A stretch of DNA of 42,751 nucleotides from Clostridia bacterium (GTDB taxonomy: Bacteria; Bacillota; Clostridia; Oscillospirales; JAAYXM01): assembly GCA_017559855.1 (NCBI GenBank), contig JAFYQP010000016.1, positions 68,509 through 111,259 on the forward strand, written 5' to 3'. A model generated the notes under the pieces. That model made no database searches. It worked only from the letters and a program-made list of their open reading frames with translations, and was not told the origin of the DNA. The position numbers were made by a program, and so were the translations under genes. This document shows, in pieces, positions 15,930-24,333 of the stretch (its first letter is position 1; each line of letters opens with the position of its first letter).

Positions 15930-16434
15930 TGTACTTCCAAATTCGGGGTGAAATCACACGCTTTAAAGACTCAAGCATCTTTTCATTTGGTGTAAAGAGA
16001 AGGATACATCTTCCCTCATCGCCAACGCCGGGGTATACAATGCTGTAACACTCACCCTCATCACCCGCACAGTCGTACACGGTTTGAAACTCTTCTTTTA
16101 ATGCCTTTACATCACGTTCTTCAAGCGAAAATGCTTCCACAGAAGATATATCAACGGACGTTACATTGTTTCTTGAAGATTTAGCGAATATCTTGTCAAC
16201 ATCAAGAGTGTTGTCGTTTAAAATATACTCAAATTCAATATTCTGGCGGCGGATGAGAACAAAAGCACATACAATAATCGCAACAAGAAGTACCGGAATT
16301 ACCGAAAGCAATGACGGTATAAACGCCAAAATTCCGCAGAGAAGTACCGCAAGAACACCTACTCCTATTTGCACAAGTCTTGCTTTTGCAGATGGTGACC
16401 GCTTCACCAACTGTTCATTAAATAACTTATTCAT
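15922..16434 (-). CDS. Two-helix membrane protein with a soluble C-terminal domain
   Basis: 170 residues, not recognised. After a basic start there are two close membrane helices (about 22-39 and 42-61: VGVLAVLLCGILAFIPSLL and VIPVLLVAIIVCAFVLI). A C-terminal domain of about 105 residues begins EFEYILNDNTLDVDKIFAK, whose pattern resembles the PH-like domains found after paired helices in other small bacterial membrane proteins. It lies 11 bases after ilvN and overlaps nnrD by 8 bases, so it is translationally linked to both, with no functional clue from either. Confidence 0.75.
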   Translation of the reverse strand: MNKLFNEQLVKRSPSAKARLVQIGVGVLAVLLCGILAFIPSLLSVIPVLLVAIIVCAFVLIRRQNIEFEYILNDNTLDVDKIFAKSSRNNVTSVDISSVEAFSLEERDVKALKEEFQTVYDCAGDEGECYSIVYPGVGDEGRCILLFTPNEKMLESLKRVISPRIWKYNG

Positions 16435-16445
16435 TTCCTACCTCG

Positions 16446-16943
16446 CTAAATATCGTAAATATTGTGTTCTCCACGTTCAAGGGCAACACTACCTGTACGA
16501 GAAAGTTCAATTATGCCGAAAGGTTCTACCATATTGAGCAAGGCTTCTACTCTATCGGTTTTGCCTGTCATTTCAATCGTTATCGTGCGATGTGAAACGT
16601 CAATAATACGAGCATGGAAAATGTCCACGATTTGCATAATTTCCGATCTTTCACCACGTTCGGCAACTACTTTTACAATACAAAGTTCACTTGAAACCGA
16701 CGCATGATCGTCAAGGCGGCGTACCATCTCAACCGGAGTTAACTTTTCAAGTTGGCGAATAATCTGCATTGCTGTTTTTTCATCGCCGCTTGTTATAATT
16801 GTAATTCGTGAATACGCGGGATCGTGGGTTTCGCCCACTGCAAGACTGTCGATATTAAAGCCTCTGCGTGAAAAAAGGCCAACAACCTTTGACAAAACAC
16901 CCGCTTTATTCTGAACAAGTACGGATAAAATGTGTTTTTCCAT
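16446..16943 (-). CDS. ilvN: Acetolactate synthase small (regulatory) subunit
   Basis: Regulatory subunit that stimulates IlvB and confers valine feedback inhibition. The 165 residues start with an ACT domain (ILSVLVQNKAGVLSKVVGLF, RRGFNIDSLAVG, residues 4-35), followed by a second ACT-like half (LCIVKVVAERGERSEIMQIV). Length and motifs match IlvH/IlvN. The ATG is 5 bases after the ilvB stop, and its ribosome site AAGGAG is formed by the last codons of ilvB, so coupling is likely. Confidence 0.95.
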   Translation of the reverse strand: MEKHILSVLVQNKAGVLSKVVGLFSRRGFNIDSLAVGETHDPAYSRITIITSGDEKTAMQIIRQLEKLTPVEMVRRLDDHASVSSELCIVKVVAERGERSEIMQIVDIFHARIIDVSHRTITIEMTGKTDRVEALLNMVEPFGIIELSRTGSVALERGEHNIYDI

Positions 16944-16948
16944 TATAG

Positions 16949-18430
16949 TTACTCCTTAACACGATAAATTCCTGTTTCTAAATTTTCAAAATCTACGTCT
17001 AACTCCTGTGCTTTAATTCCAAAAGCACTTGCAAGTTTTAAGTAATCAACACTTTGCGGAAGATTTGACGAATATGTCTTTCCGCCAAAATCTGACTTCT
17101 GCCAATTCTCAACCATAGCGAGTTTCGCATTGTCAAAAAGTATGGTTGTAATGGACAAATTGTTTGCAGAAACGGTAGCAAGTTCGTTAAAATTCATTCT
17201 GAAACTTCCGTCTCCCGCTATATGCAACACTCGCCTTCCGGGATTTGCAACCGCTGCACCGATTGCAGCACCAAGACCGAAGCCCATTGTGCCAAATCCG
17301 CCGGGCGTTACGAACAGGTTGTCCTTTGTAAATTCAAACTCCGCCGCACAGCGAACCTGATGTTCGCCAACCTCAGTAACGACTATAGCATCAGGAAATG
17401 CTTTTGATAATTTTTCAAAAAACGGTGAACTACTTTCTCTTTTCTTTTTATACCAATTCTTTTCACTAGCAGTAAGACGGCATAAAACCTCACCTGCATC
17501 CCCTTCTATGGCAATGACAGGAGTTACGTTTTTGCCAATTTCGGCACGATCGATGTCTATATGGATAAGTTTTTTTGATGCTAGTCCCCTTTGTAAAATT
17601 CTGTCGGAAAATCTCACACCGACTGCAATTACAAGATCGGATGCTGCTATTGCATCATTCGCCGTTTTATTGCCAAACTCGCCTAACATACCATAATAGT
17701 TTTCCGTGTCATATGGCAAGGTATTAAGCCCCATCATTGTACATACTATGGGACACTTGATTTTATTTGCAAATGCAATTACCTCATCCCGTGCACCCTT
17801 TGTGCCACCGCCTAAAAGAAGCACAGGCTTTTCGCTCTCGGCAATCGCTCTATTGGCAAGGTCGATATCACCACGAATTTCCGCCCTTTTAATTTCAATG
17901 GGCACTATTTCATTAAAATCACATTTTGCACAAAGAATATCATGGGGTATATCAACCAATACGGGGCCCGGTCTTCCGCTTTGTGCTACATAAAATGCTT
18001 CTGCTAATACATCTGCAATCTCTTCAACAGATGCCACCATATAGTTATTTTTTGTTATCGGAATGGTGATGCCCGTTATGTCCGCTTCCTGAAATGCGTC
18101 TCTTCCGATAAGTGCAACGTCTGCGTTTGCGGTAATGAATACAACCGGCGAACTATCCATATATGCCGTAGCAATACCGGTTACAAGGTTTGTCGCACCC
18201 GGACCGGAGGTTGCAAGGCAAACGCCGCATTTACCGCTAACTCTAGCATAACCATCAGCCGCGTGAGCAGCACCTTGCTCGTGTGACGTCAAAATATGCC
18301 GTATTGTCTTTTTATTTTTTCTTAGTTCATCATATAATGGCAGAATATTACCACCCGGATATCCAAACACGGTATCAACACCAAAAGTCTTAAGTGCATC
18401 CACAACGATTTGTGCACCTGTTTTTTTCAT
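16949..18430 (-). CDS. ilvB: Acetolactate synthase large subunit, short C-terminus
   Basis: TPP- and FAD-dependent enzyme joining two pyruvates, or pyruvate and 2-ketobutyrate, in branched-chain amino acid synthesis. The catalytic Glu51 is in LTSHEQGAAHAADGYAR, the TPP/Mg motif is HIAGDGSFRMNFNEL near 420, and VFGYPGG lies near residue 21. The start is the ATG at 18430, 9 bases after GAGGAGG; an in-frame upstream ATG lacks a ribosome site. At 493 residues it is 50-80 shorter than most IlvB and ends GIYRVKE, so the usual C-terminal segment with its PMVPPG-like motif is missing. The next gene follows directly, so this looks natural rather than a frameshift. Confidence 0.93.
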   Translation of the reverse strand: MKKTGAQIVVDALKTFGVDTVFGYPGGNILPLYDELRKNKKTIRHILTSHEQGAAHAADGYARVSGKCGVCLATSGPGATNLVTGIATAYMDSSPVVFITANADVALIGRDAFQEADITGITIPITKNNYMVASVEEIADVLAEAFYVAQSGRPGPVLVDIPHDILCAKCDFNEIVPIEIKRAEIRGDIDLANRAIAESEKPVLLLGGGTKGARDEVIAFANKIKCPIVCTMMGLNTLPYDTENYYGMLGEFGNKTANDAIAASDLVIAVGVRFSDRILQRGLASKKLIHIDIDRAEIGKNVTPVIAIEGDAGEVLCRLTASEKNWYKKKRESSSPFFEKLSKAFPDAIVVTEVGEHQVRCAAEFEFTKDNLFVTPGGFGTMGFGLGAAIGAAVANPGRRVLHIAGDGSFRMNFNELATVSANNLSITTILFDNAKLAMVENWQKSDFGGKTYSSNLPQSVDYLKLASAFGIKAQELDVDFENLETGIYRVKE

Positions 18431-18487
18431 TTTCTGCCACCTCCTCAAAGATAAAAAGCCTTGTGAAATCATATTTTTCCACATTTT

Positions 18488-18516
18488 ATAGTACCATATT
18501 TACTATTTGATGTCAA
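18488..18516 (-). promoter_or_regulatory. Sigma-A promoter for ilvBN
   Basis: On the minus strand, TTGACA, 17 bases, then TACTAT with a TGG extension. The start would be near 18481, leaving a leader of about 50 nt, too short for a T-box or a leader-peptide attenuator. Confidence 0.75.
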
Positions 18517-18608
18517 TAAAATATCCCCAAAACAGGCAGCTTGCCGATTGGATTTTATGTTATATGTGTAGAATTTGCAAATAACCACTTTTTTTAGTCT
18601 GCGACTTA

Positions 18609-18617
18609 TGGTATAAT
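18609..18617 (+). promoter_or_regulatory. Extended -10 promoter for the MATE gene
   Basis: TGGTATAAT, 23 bases before the ATG; the -35 is a weak T-rich run. It diverges from the ilvB promoter. Confidence 0.6.
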
Positions 18618-18640
18618 GCCTTTTAAAGGAGTTTGATTTA

Positions 18641-20002
18641 ATGGAACAGATTAAAGAAAATAAAATGGGAACGGCAAAGATGTTGCCTCTTTTAGTATCA
18701 ATGTCTCTGCCAAGTATGTTCTCCATGCTCATACAAGCACTATACAACGTTGTTGACAGTATTTTCGTTGCACGATATGATATCGATGCACTTACCGCGG
18801 TATCTTACGTCTTCCCCGTGCAAATGTTTACCATGGCACTTGCGGTAGGTACTGCAATCGGTGTCAACTCCCTTGTTTCACGCCGTTTAGGTGAAAAAAG
18901 ATTTGACGATGCCTCAAACGGTGCTATGCACGGTATTTTCCTTGCGGTATGCAGTTGGATATTCATAAGCATCCTGGCCGCAATCATTACAAAGCCTTTC
19001 TATGCTATGTTCACTGATTCCGAAAAGATTTTCAATATGGCATGTAGTTATTCCAATATTGTTATTTATTTCTCTTTCGGTATTATGCTACACTGTGCAA
19101 TTGAAAAAATCCTTCAGGCTACCGGCAATATGATTATACCAATGATTCTCCAACTTGTCGGTGCAATCACAAACTTAATCCTCGATCCGATTTTCATTTT
19201 CGGCTTAGGGCCCATTCCCGCAATGGGTGTTGAAGGTGCCGCTATTGCAACTGTCAGCGGTCAGATTTTAGCAATGACTTTAGCACTCTTTATTGCCTTC
19301 TTTAAAAAGCATGAGATTAAGATTACGTTCAAGGGTTTCAAACTTCATCTCAAGACTATCAAAGACATTTACGTCGTAGGTTTCCCTGCAATCGTTATGC
19401 AATCCATCGGCTCGGTTCTTATCAGTTGTTTAAACTTCATCCTCACATCCTTTGGTGAGATTGCGGTTGCGGTGCTTGGCGTTTACTACAAACTTCAGTC
19501 TTTCGTGTTTATGCCGGTTTTCGGTCTTACTCACGGTGCAATGCCCATTATGGGTTACTCCTACGGTGCTCGGTATAAAAAGAGACTTCTTTCTGCAGTT
19601 AAGTTAAGTGCACTTATCGCATTCGGTATTATGCTCTGCGGTATGATTGTTTTCCTTATTTTCCCCGGAGAATTACTTGCGATATTCGATAACGATGCAG
19701 AACTTATTCAAACCGGCATACCGGCGCTTCGCACCATTTGTCTTTGCTTCCCTGTTGCCGGTGTCTGCATTATGCTCTCAACCATGTTCCAAGGAGTGGG
19801 AAAAGGAAATTACAGTCTTATAATCTCCCTTATGCGTCAGTTGGTCGTTCTTCTTCCCGCGGCATATTTCCTTTCAAAGTTAGGTCTTGATTACTTCTGG
19901 TGGGCGTTCCCCATTGCAGAAGCCATGTCTCTTGCCGCAAGTGTTTTCCTGTTCATAAGACAGTATCATAACGATATTAAATACTTAGACGGTGATAAAT
20001 AA
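18641..20002 (+). CDS. MATE family multidrug/metabolite efflux transporter
   Basis: Predicted 12-helix Na+- or H+-driven exporter in the cytoplasmic membrane. The 453 residues start with LLVSMSLPSMFSMLIQALYN (N-terminal MATE helix) and have VVDSIFVARYDIDALTAVSY, the conserved segment between helices 1 and 2. The corresponding segment in the second half is VLGVYYKLQSFVFMPVFGL. Internal twofold repetition and length fit NorM/DinF-type proteins. AAAGGAG precedes the ATG. Monocistronic: its own promoter and a strong terminator. The substrate cannot be predicted. Confidence 0.93.
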   Translation: MEQIKENKMGTAKMLPLLVSMSLPSMFSMLIQALYNVVDSIFVARYDIDALTAVSYVFPVQMFTMALAVGTAIGVNSLVSRRLGEKRFDDASNGAMHGIFLAVCSWIFISILAAIITKPFYAMFTDSEKIFNMACSYSNIVIYFSFGIMLHCAIEKILQATGNMIIPMILQLVGAITNLILDPIFIFGLGPIPAMGVEGAAIATVSGQILAMTLALFIAFFKKHEIKITFKGFKLHLKTIKDIYVVGFPAIVMQSIGSVLISCLNFILTSFGEIAVAVLGVYYKLQSFVFMPVFGLTHGAMPIMGYSYGARYKKRLLSAVKLSALIAFGIMLCGMIVFLIFPGELLAIFDNDAELIQTGIPALRTICLCFPVAGVCIMLSTMFQGVGKGNYSLIISLMRQLVVLLPAAYFLSKLGLDYFWWAFPIAEAMSLAASVFLFIRQYHNDIKYLDGDK

Positions 20003-20004
20003 GA

Positions 20005-20036
20005 AAAAGGGTGTCGTATGACACCCTTTTATTTTT
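20005..20036. terminator. Bidirectional terminator between MATE and the small ORF
   Basis: AAAAGGGTGTC pairs with GACACCCTTTT around GTAT. A-rich on one side and T-rich on the other, it works for the MATE gene (plus) and for the small ORF at 20029 (minus), whose stop codon lies in the stem. Confidence 0.9.
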
Positions 20037-20187
20037 CGTTTTCTTCGCTGAATTCGGTCATCATTTCTGCTTTTGATGCATTTTTATGACGCTGGTCAAC
20101 AGCCTTGCCGTTTGGTATCCACGGCTGTTTGTACGGCAACATCAAAAACTCCGGATAACCTTTCCGCTTTTCCTTGTGTTTCTTCAT
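20029..20187 (-). CDS. Small basic protein, 52 residues
   Basis: Starts MKKHKEKRKGYPEFLMLPYK and continues with WIPNGKAVDQRHKNASKAEM. Not recognised. In favour of a real gene: GGAGGGGAAG 7 bases before the ATG, an intrinsic terminator at the stop codon, and a stretch with no competing gene. Hydrophilic, with no membrane segment or cysteines. The YPEFLMLPYKQPWIPNG stretch is rich in proline and aromatic residues, unlike random sequence. No clear promoter is seen; it may be read through from pyrE, 105 bases upstream. Confidence 0.55.
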   Translation of the reverse strand: MKKHKEKRKGYPEFLMLPYKQPWIPNGKAVDQRHKNASKAEMMTEFSEENEK

Positions 20188-20292
20188 ATCTTCCCCTCCG
20201 TGACTTATTCTGCCCAAAGAGAAAAGATATAACTACACCAAATATTCCCCTGAATTTAAATTAAATCTTTACAAATACTATTTATGCGATAA

Positions 20293-20955
20293 TTAAAACA
20301 CGCAATATTGTTCCATATACGCATCCATTTTGGGAAGAAGTTCTGCATATTCAGGAAGTTCGGATAAATACTCACGGATATCACGAACTGTTACGAGTGC
20401 GTGCACGCGGATACCGAACTCCTCGCCTACTTCATCAACAGCGGTCTTACCCGCGGTTGTGCCCACCTCACATCTGTTAACTGATATGAACATATCGGTA
20501 ACCTTAACGTCGGCACATGAGGTAAGAACCGGCATAGTCTCGCGAATTGCAGTTCCTGCAGTTATAACGTCTTCGATAATAATAACTCTGTCGTTATCCT
20601 TTGGCTTATATCCTACGATTGAACCGCCCTCACCGTGATCCTTTACTTCCTTACGGTTAAAGAAAAACGGCTTGTCTATGCCAAAATTACGTGCAAGAGC
20701 ACCTGATGTTGAAGTTGCAAGCGGAATACCCTTGTATGCGGGGCCAAACATTGCATCGAAATTATCGCCGAGAGTTTCTTTAATAAGAGCAGCGTAAAAC
20801 TCACCAAGTTTAGAATTTTGAAGACCTGTTTTGTAATTACCGGTATTTACGAAATAGGGCGTGTTGCGGCCGCTTTTTGTTACGAAATCGCCGAAACGGA
20901 GAACATCGGCACCCATCATAAATTCGATAAATTCACGTTTTGCTTTTGTTAACAT
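20293..20955 (-). CDS. pyrE: Orotate phosphoribosyltransferase
   Basis: Joins orotate to PRPP to give OMP, the fifth step of UMP synthesis. The PRPP-binding loop is RVIIIEDVITAGTAIRE near 120, with TKSGRNTPYFVNTGNYKT near 26 and MFGPAYKGIPLA near 68. The start, ATG at 20953-20955, follows AAGGTGGAG by 6 bases and gives 220 residues; the longer frame runs into the promoter. It stands alone, away from other pyr genes, with its own promoter. No PyrR-type leader is visible. Confidence 0.95.
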   Translation of the reverse strand: MLTKAKREFIEFMMGADVLRFGDFVTKSGRNTPYFVNTGNYKTGLQNSKLGEFYAALIKETLGDNFDAMFGPAYKGIPLATSTSGALARNFGIDKPFFFNRKEVKDHGEGGSIVGYKPKDNDRVIIIEDVITAGTAIRETMPVLTSCADVKVTDMFISVNRCEVGTTAGKTAVDEVGEEFGIRVHALVTVRDIREYLSELPEYAELLPKMDAYMEQYCVF

Positions 20956-20986
20956 TTTAAACTCCACCTTTTTATAAACTGTAATT

Positions 20987-21015
20987 AGTATACACCAAAA
21001 CCAAAGGAATAACAA
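20987..21015 (-). promoter_or_regulatory. Promoter for pyrE
   Basis: On the minus strand, TTGTTA, 17 bases, then TATACT. The transcript would have a leader of only about 25 nt. Confidence 0.65.
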
Positions 21016-21017
21016 GA

Positions 21018-21052
21018 GTAAAAAAATACGGTGGCAAAAGCCACCGTATTTT
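21018..21052 (-). terminator. Terminator after hpf
   Basis: AAAATACGGTGGC pairs with GCCACCGTATTTT around AAAA, and TTTTTAC follows on the minus strand. Confidence 0.92.
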
Positions 21053-21054
21053 AC

Positions 21055-21588
21055 TTATTCATCATCACTCTCAATAAGTCCGTATCCGCCGTCATTTCGT
21101 TTATACACAACGCAGAAGGCCTCGGTCTCCATATCGCGGAAAACAAAGAACTTATGGTCAAGCAGGTTCATTTGCAGTATCGCCTCTTCAACCGCCATGG
21201 GTTTAATGGGAAACTTTTTACGTCTTACAAGTTCAAACTCCTCTTCCGGAATTTTAACCTCAAAGTCAGAATCCATATCAAATTTGATGGATCCTTCACG
21301 GAAACGCTTTTCAAGACGTGTTTTATTTTTGCGAATCTGGCGGTCTATGGTTACCTGAACAATATCAATAAGGCTCTTTAAATCGTCACCCCGTTGGGAT
21401 GCTCTGAAAAGTGTTCCGTCATATTTGACGGTAACCTCAATCCAGACTTTGCCGTTTTGCTGACCTACCGTTACGTTTGTATTTGCTTCGTTCTTAAAGT
21501 AACGGTCAAGTTTTGACAGTTTCTTCTCCGCATATGCACGAACGGCATCGGAAATGTTGATCTTCCTCTCGGTGAAATTGAACTTCAT
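21055..21588 (-). CDS. hpf: Long-form ribosome hibernation promoting factor
   Basis: Binds the small subunit near the decoding site and dimerises 70S ribosomes into inactive 100S particles in slow growth. The 177 residues have the N-terminal HPF/YfiA domain (KINISDAVRAYAEKKLSKLD) and the C-terminal dimerisation domain (IKPMAVEEAILQMNLLDHKF, FVFRDMETEAFCVVYKR), joined by a charged linker; this is the long Firmicutes form. AAAGGAGATG precedes the ATG. It has its own promoter and terminator. Confidence 0.95.
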   Translation of the reverse strand: MKFNFTERKINISDAVRAYAEKKLSKLDRYFKNEANTNVTVGQQNGKVWIEVTVKYDGTLFRASQRGDDLKSLIDIVQVTIDRQIRKNKTRLEKRFREGSIKFDMDSDFEVKIPEEEFELVRRKKFPIKPMAVEEAILQMNLLDHKFFVFRDMETEAFCVVYKRNDGGYGLIESDDE

Positions 21589-21639
21589 ATGAACATCTCC
21601 TTTTTAATTGTCTACAAAGAGCCTTGTCTTTGCACCTTT

Positions 21640-21668
21640 ATTGTAACATATCAAAAAGAAGATTTCAA
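21640..21668 (-). promoter_or_regulatory. Sigma-A promoter for hpf
   Basis: On the minus strand, TTGAAA, 17 bases, then TACAAT. The leader is about 45 nt. I saw no sigma-B or sigma-H type site instead. Confidence 0.75.
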
Positions 21669-21716
21669 CAAAAAATCAAAAATTTATGTAAATTTTATGT
21701 GAACTTTAACCAATCG

Positions 21717-23588
21717 CTACATAAGGTCGCAAATTGCACGACTGAAAGCAACCGGATCCTCCGGCAAAATACCCTCAATAAGTTCCGCCTGAGTGTAGAG
21801 AAGTTCTGCGTACGTTTTGATTTTATCCTCGCCGAGTGATGCCTTTAGTGCCTCAAAAACCTTGTGCTCCGCATTGATTTCAAGTATACGATTTGCACGA
21901 ACGGTCTCAGAATTAGGCATGGCATTAAGCACCTTTTCCATTGACGTAGAAATACCTCCCTCAGTGGTAAAACACACCGGACAGGTATTAAGGCGATTTG
22001 AAAGTCTTACGTCTGCTACCTTACCGGAGAGTGCTTCCTTAATTGCTTTTATAAGTTCTTCATTTGCATCGGTAAGGTTTTTAATTTGCTCCTTTTCTTC
22101 CTCGGTTTCCAGACCAAGGTCGCCATCGGTGACTGATTTAAACTCCTTGCCGTCATATTCTCTCATCATTCGCAGTGCAAATTCATCCACATCCTGTGTG
22201 AGATATAGAATTTCCATACCACGTGCCTTTACCATTTCGGTCTGCGGCAGATTTTCAAGTTTTGCAACACTTTCACCGCTTACGAAATAGATAAATTTCT
22301 GCTCTTCTTTCATACGGGACACGTATTCTTTAAGGGTTACGCCTTTCTCCTCTGTGGATGACTTGAACAAGAGAAGATCTGCAAGTTTGTCCTTATTTTG
22401 TCCAAATCCGTCATATACGCCAAATTTTAGTTGTCTGCCGAATTTTTCAAAGAACTTTTCATAGTTGTCACGATCATTATTGAGCATATTAAGAAGTTCA
22501 TTTCTTATTTTCTTCTCGATACTCGTTGCAATAACACGAAGTTGACGATCATGCTGAAGCATTTCACGGGAAATATTAAGAGAAAGATCCTGTGAGTCAA
22601 TCAGGCCTCTTACAAAACTGAAATAGTCCGGCAGAAGGTCCGGGCATTTTTCCATAATCATAACTCCGTTAGTGTAAAGTGCCAGACCTTTTTCATAATC
22701 ACGTGTGTAATAATCATACGGTGTGTTTGCAGGAATGAACATAAGCGCAGTATAACTTACCGCACCCTCTGTACTACTGTGGATTGTACGTGCCGGTGCC
22801 TCATAATCGTGGAATTTGGTCTGATAAAATTCACTATACTCTTCTTCGGTAATCTCACTTCTCGATTTTTTCCATATGGGAATCATGGAATTCAAAACTT
22901 CATTTACAATGACCGTTTCGTATTCACTTTCGCTACCCTCTTTGAGTTGACGGCGTTCCATATCCATTTTGATAGGATATCGGATATAATCGGAATATTT
23001 ACGAACAAGTGAGGATATACGAAGTGGTTCTAAAAATTCGTCATAATTTTCATCCTCGGTATTTTCTTTGAGTGTGAGGATAATCTTTGTGCCGATTTCC
23101 GATTTTTCACAAGGTGATATCGTATATCCGTCCGCACCGTTTGATTCCCAAGAAAATGCGGTATCGCTTCCATCTGCACGGCTTTCAACACGGACGTTGG
23201 AACTTACCATAAATGCCGCATAGAAACCCACGCCAAACTGACCGATGATGTCCACATCTTCCATTTTTTCTTTCTCCTGCTTGAACGCAAGAGACCCGCT
23301 CTTTGCAATAACGCCGAGATTTTCTTCGAGTTCCTTATCGTTCATGCCGCAACCGTGGTCGCTGATTGTTATTATTCTGTTCTCTTTATCAAGTGAAATG
23401 TCAATAGAAAGAGATGCACGGTCAAGGCCGCTTTCTCCCCTGCTCATAGCGTTATAATAACGCTTATCGGTTGCATCACTTGCATTTGAGATAAGTTCAC
23501 GCAGGAAAATTTCACGATGCGTGTAGATTGAATTTATCATTAAGTCCAAAAGGCGTTTCGACTCCGCCTTAAACTGTTTTTTAGCCAT
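21717..23588 (-). CDS. htpG: Chaperone HtpG (Hsp90)
   Basis: ATP-dependent dimeric chaperone in the cytoplasm. The GHKL ATPase has the N-box FLRELISNASDATDKRYY (residues 28-45), ISDHGCGMNDKEL and IGQFGVGFYAAFMVS. The middle domain carries the conserved Arg in LNISREMLQHDRQL. The C-terminal dimerisation domain runs from about 500. 623 residues is a normal length. GGGAGG lies before the ATG. The LUD-domain gene ends 21 bases upstream, so they probably share a transcript. No clear terminator follows. Confidence 0.96.
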   Translation of the reverse strand: MAKKQFKAESKRLLDLMINSIYTHREIFLRELISNASDATDKRYYNAMSRGESGLDRASLSIDISLDKENRIITISDHGCGMNDKELEENLGVIAKSGSLAFKQEKEKMEDVDIIGQFGVGFYAAFMVSSNVRVESRADGSDTAFSWESNGADGYTISPCEKSEIGTKIILTLKENTEDENYDEFLEPLRISSLVRKYSDYIRYPIKMDMERRQLKEGSESEYETVIVNEVLNSMIPIWKKSRSEITEEEYSEFYQTKFHDYEAPARTIHSSTEGAVSYTALMFIPANTPYDYYTRDYEKGLALYTNGVMIMEKCPDLLPDYFSFVRGLIDSQDLSLNISREMLQHDRQLRVIATSIEKKIRNELLNMLNNDRDNYEKFFEKFGRQLKFGVYDGFGQNKDKLADLLLFKSSTEEKGVTLKEYVSRMKEEQKFIYFVSGESVAKLENLPQTEMVKARGMEILYLTQDVDEFALRMMREYDGKEFKSVTDGDLGLETEEEKEQIKNLTDANEELIKAIKEALSGKVADVRLSNRLNTCPVCFTTEGGISTSMEKVLNAMPNSETVRANRILEINAEHKVFEALKASLGEDKIKTYAELLYTQAELIEGILPEDPVAFSRAICDLM

Positions 23589-23609
23589 TTTATTTGTCCT
23601 CCCGCAGGT

Positions 23610-24248
23610 TTAATAACCCAATTCCTCATTAACGATAATAACGTTTATTCTGCCCTTTACACGCTGTTTTGCAGATACAAGGTAGTTACAGCAAATTCGC
23701 ATATCAGATGCACAACCTGAGCACATTTCACCGTCAAGGCCAACGCACTCGCCCTGTGCCTCGCAATAAGTTTTACAATTGAGTCTCTTTGTGTTCATCG
23801 GTGCCGCAATTTCTTTTACGCGACGCACCGCCGCATCTAAATCCGGCACGATTTTATTCACGCCCACAACCATAATTATCTTTGTAGGTCCGTAGCAGAT
23901 TGCGGCAATGCGGTTTGAATTGCCGTCAACATTATATAGTTCACCGTTTTCGGTGACTGCATTTGAGCTTGTGAGATAGAAATCTGCAGAAAAAGACGCC
24001 CTGTAAATCGCTGTAATTTCTTCAGGTGTTAGACCGGGTTTATTACGGTCCAAGTATTCACAATAACCTGTTAAAAGGAAGTCACGTACGCCACATTCTT
24101 TAAGCGTTTCCGAACCGCCGTGTGATACTACCGAGCCTTCGGGAATCATCTTTTTAATTACATCTACAACGTCGTGTTTACTTTCAACAAAAGTTGCATT
24201 TATTCCGTTTTTTTCAAGTGCTGCCATCGTTTTTTTGATTTTATCCAT
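23610..24248 (-). CDS. LUD-domain (LutC/YkgG-like) protein
   Basis: 212 residues resembling LUD-domain proteins, of which LutC is part of a lactate-oxidising complex; stand-alone members have no settled role. Visible motifs are GSVVSHGGSETLKECG near 37 and KIIMVVGVNKIVPDLDAAV near 122. Near the end a Cys-rich block (NCKTYCEAQGECVGLDGEMC, then SGC and RICCNYL) could bind an iron-sulfur cluster or zinc. The ATG is chosen because AAAGGAG lies 8 bases upstream; a GTG three codons earlier overlaps the ribosome site. LutA and LutB are not nearby. Confidence 0.85.
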   Translation of the reverse strand: MDKIKKTMAALEKNGINATFVESKHDVVDVIKKMIPEGSVVSHGGSETLKECGVRDFLLTGYCEYLDRNKPGLTPEEITAIYRASFSADFYLTSSNAVTENGELYNVDGNSNRIAAICYGPTKIIMVVGVNKIVPDLDAAVRRVKEIAAPMNTKRLNCKTYCEAQGECVGLDGEMCSGCASDMRICCNYLVSAKQRVKGRINVIIVNEELGY

Positions 24249-24300
24249 ATGAGTCACTCCTTTTATTATATTTTAACACAATGCAAACTATAAATCAAAT

Positions 24301-24333
24301 AAAAAGGATCCTCCGCTATCGCAGAGGATCTTT
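24301..24333 (-). terminator. Terminator at the end of rsgI
   Basis: On the minus strand, GATCCTCtGC pairs with GCgGAGGATC around a 4-base loop, then TTTTT. The stem includes the rsgI stop codon. Confidence 0.85.

Noticed and set aside
18485-18640. T-box or leader-peptide attenuator for ilvBN
   Set aside because: The promoter lies only about 50 nt from the ilvB start, too short for either.
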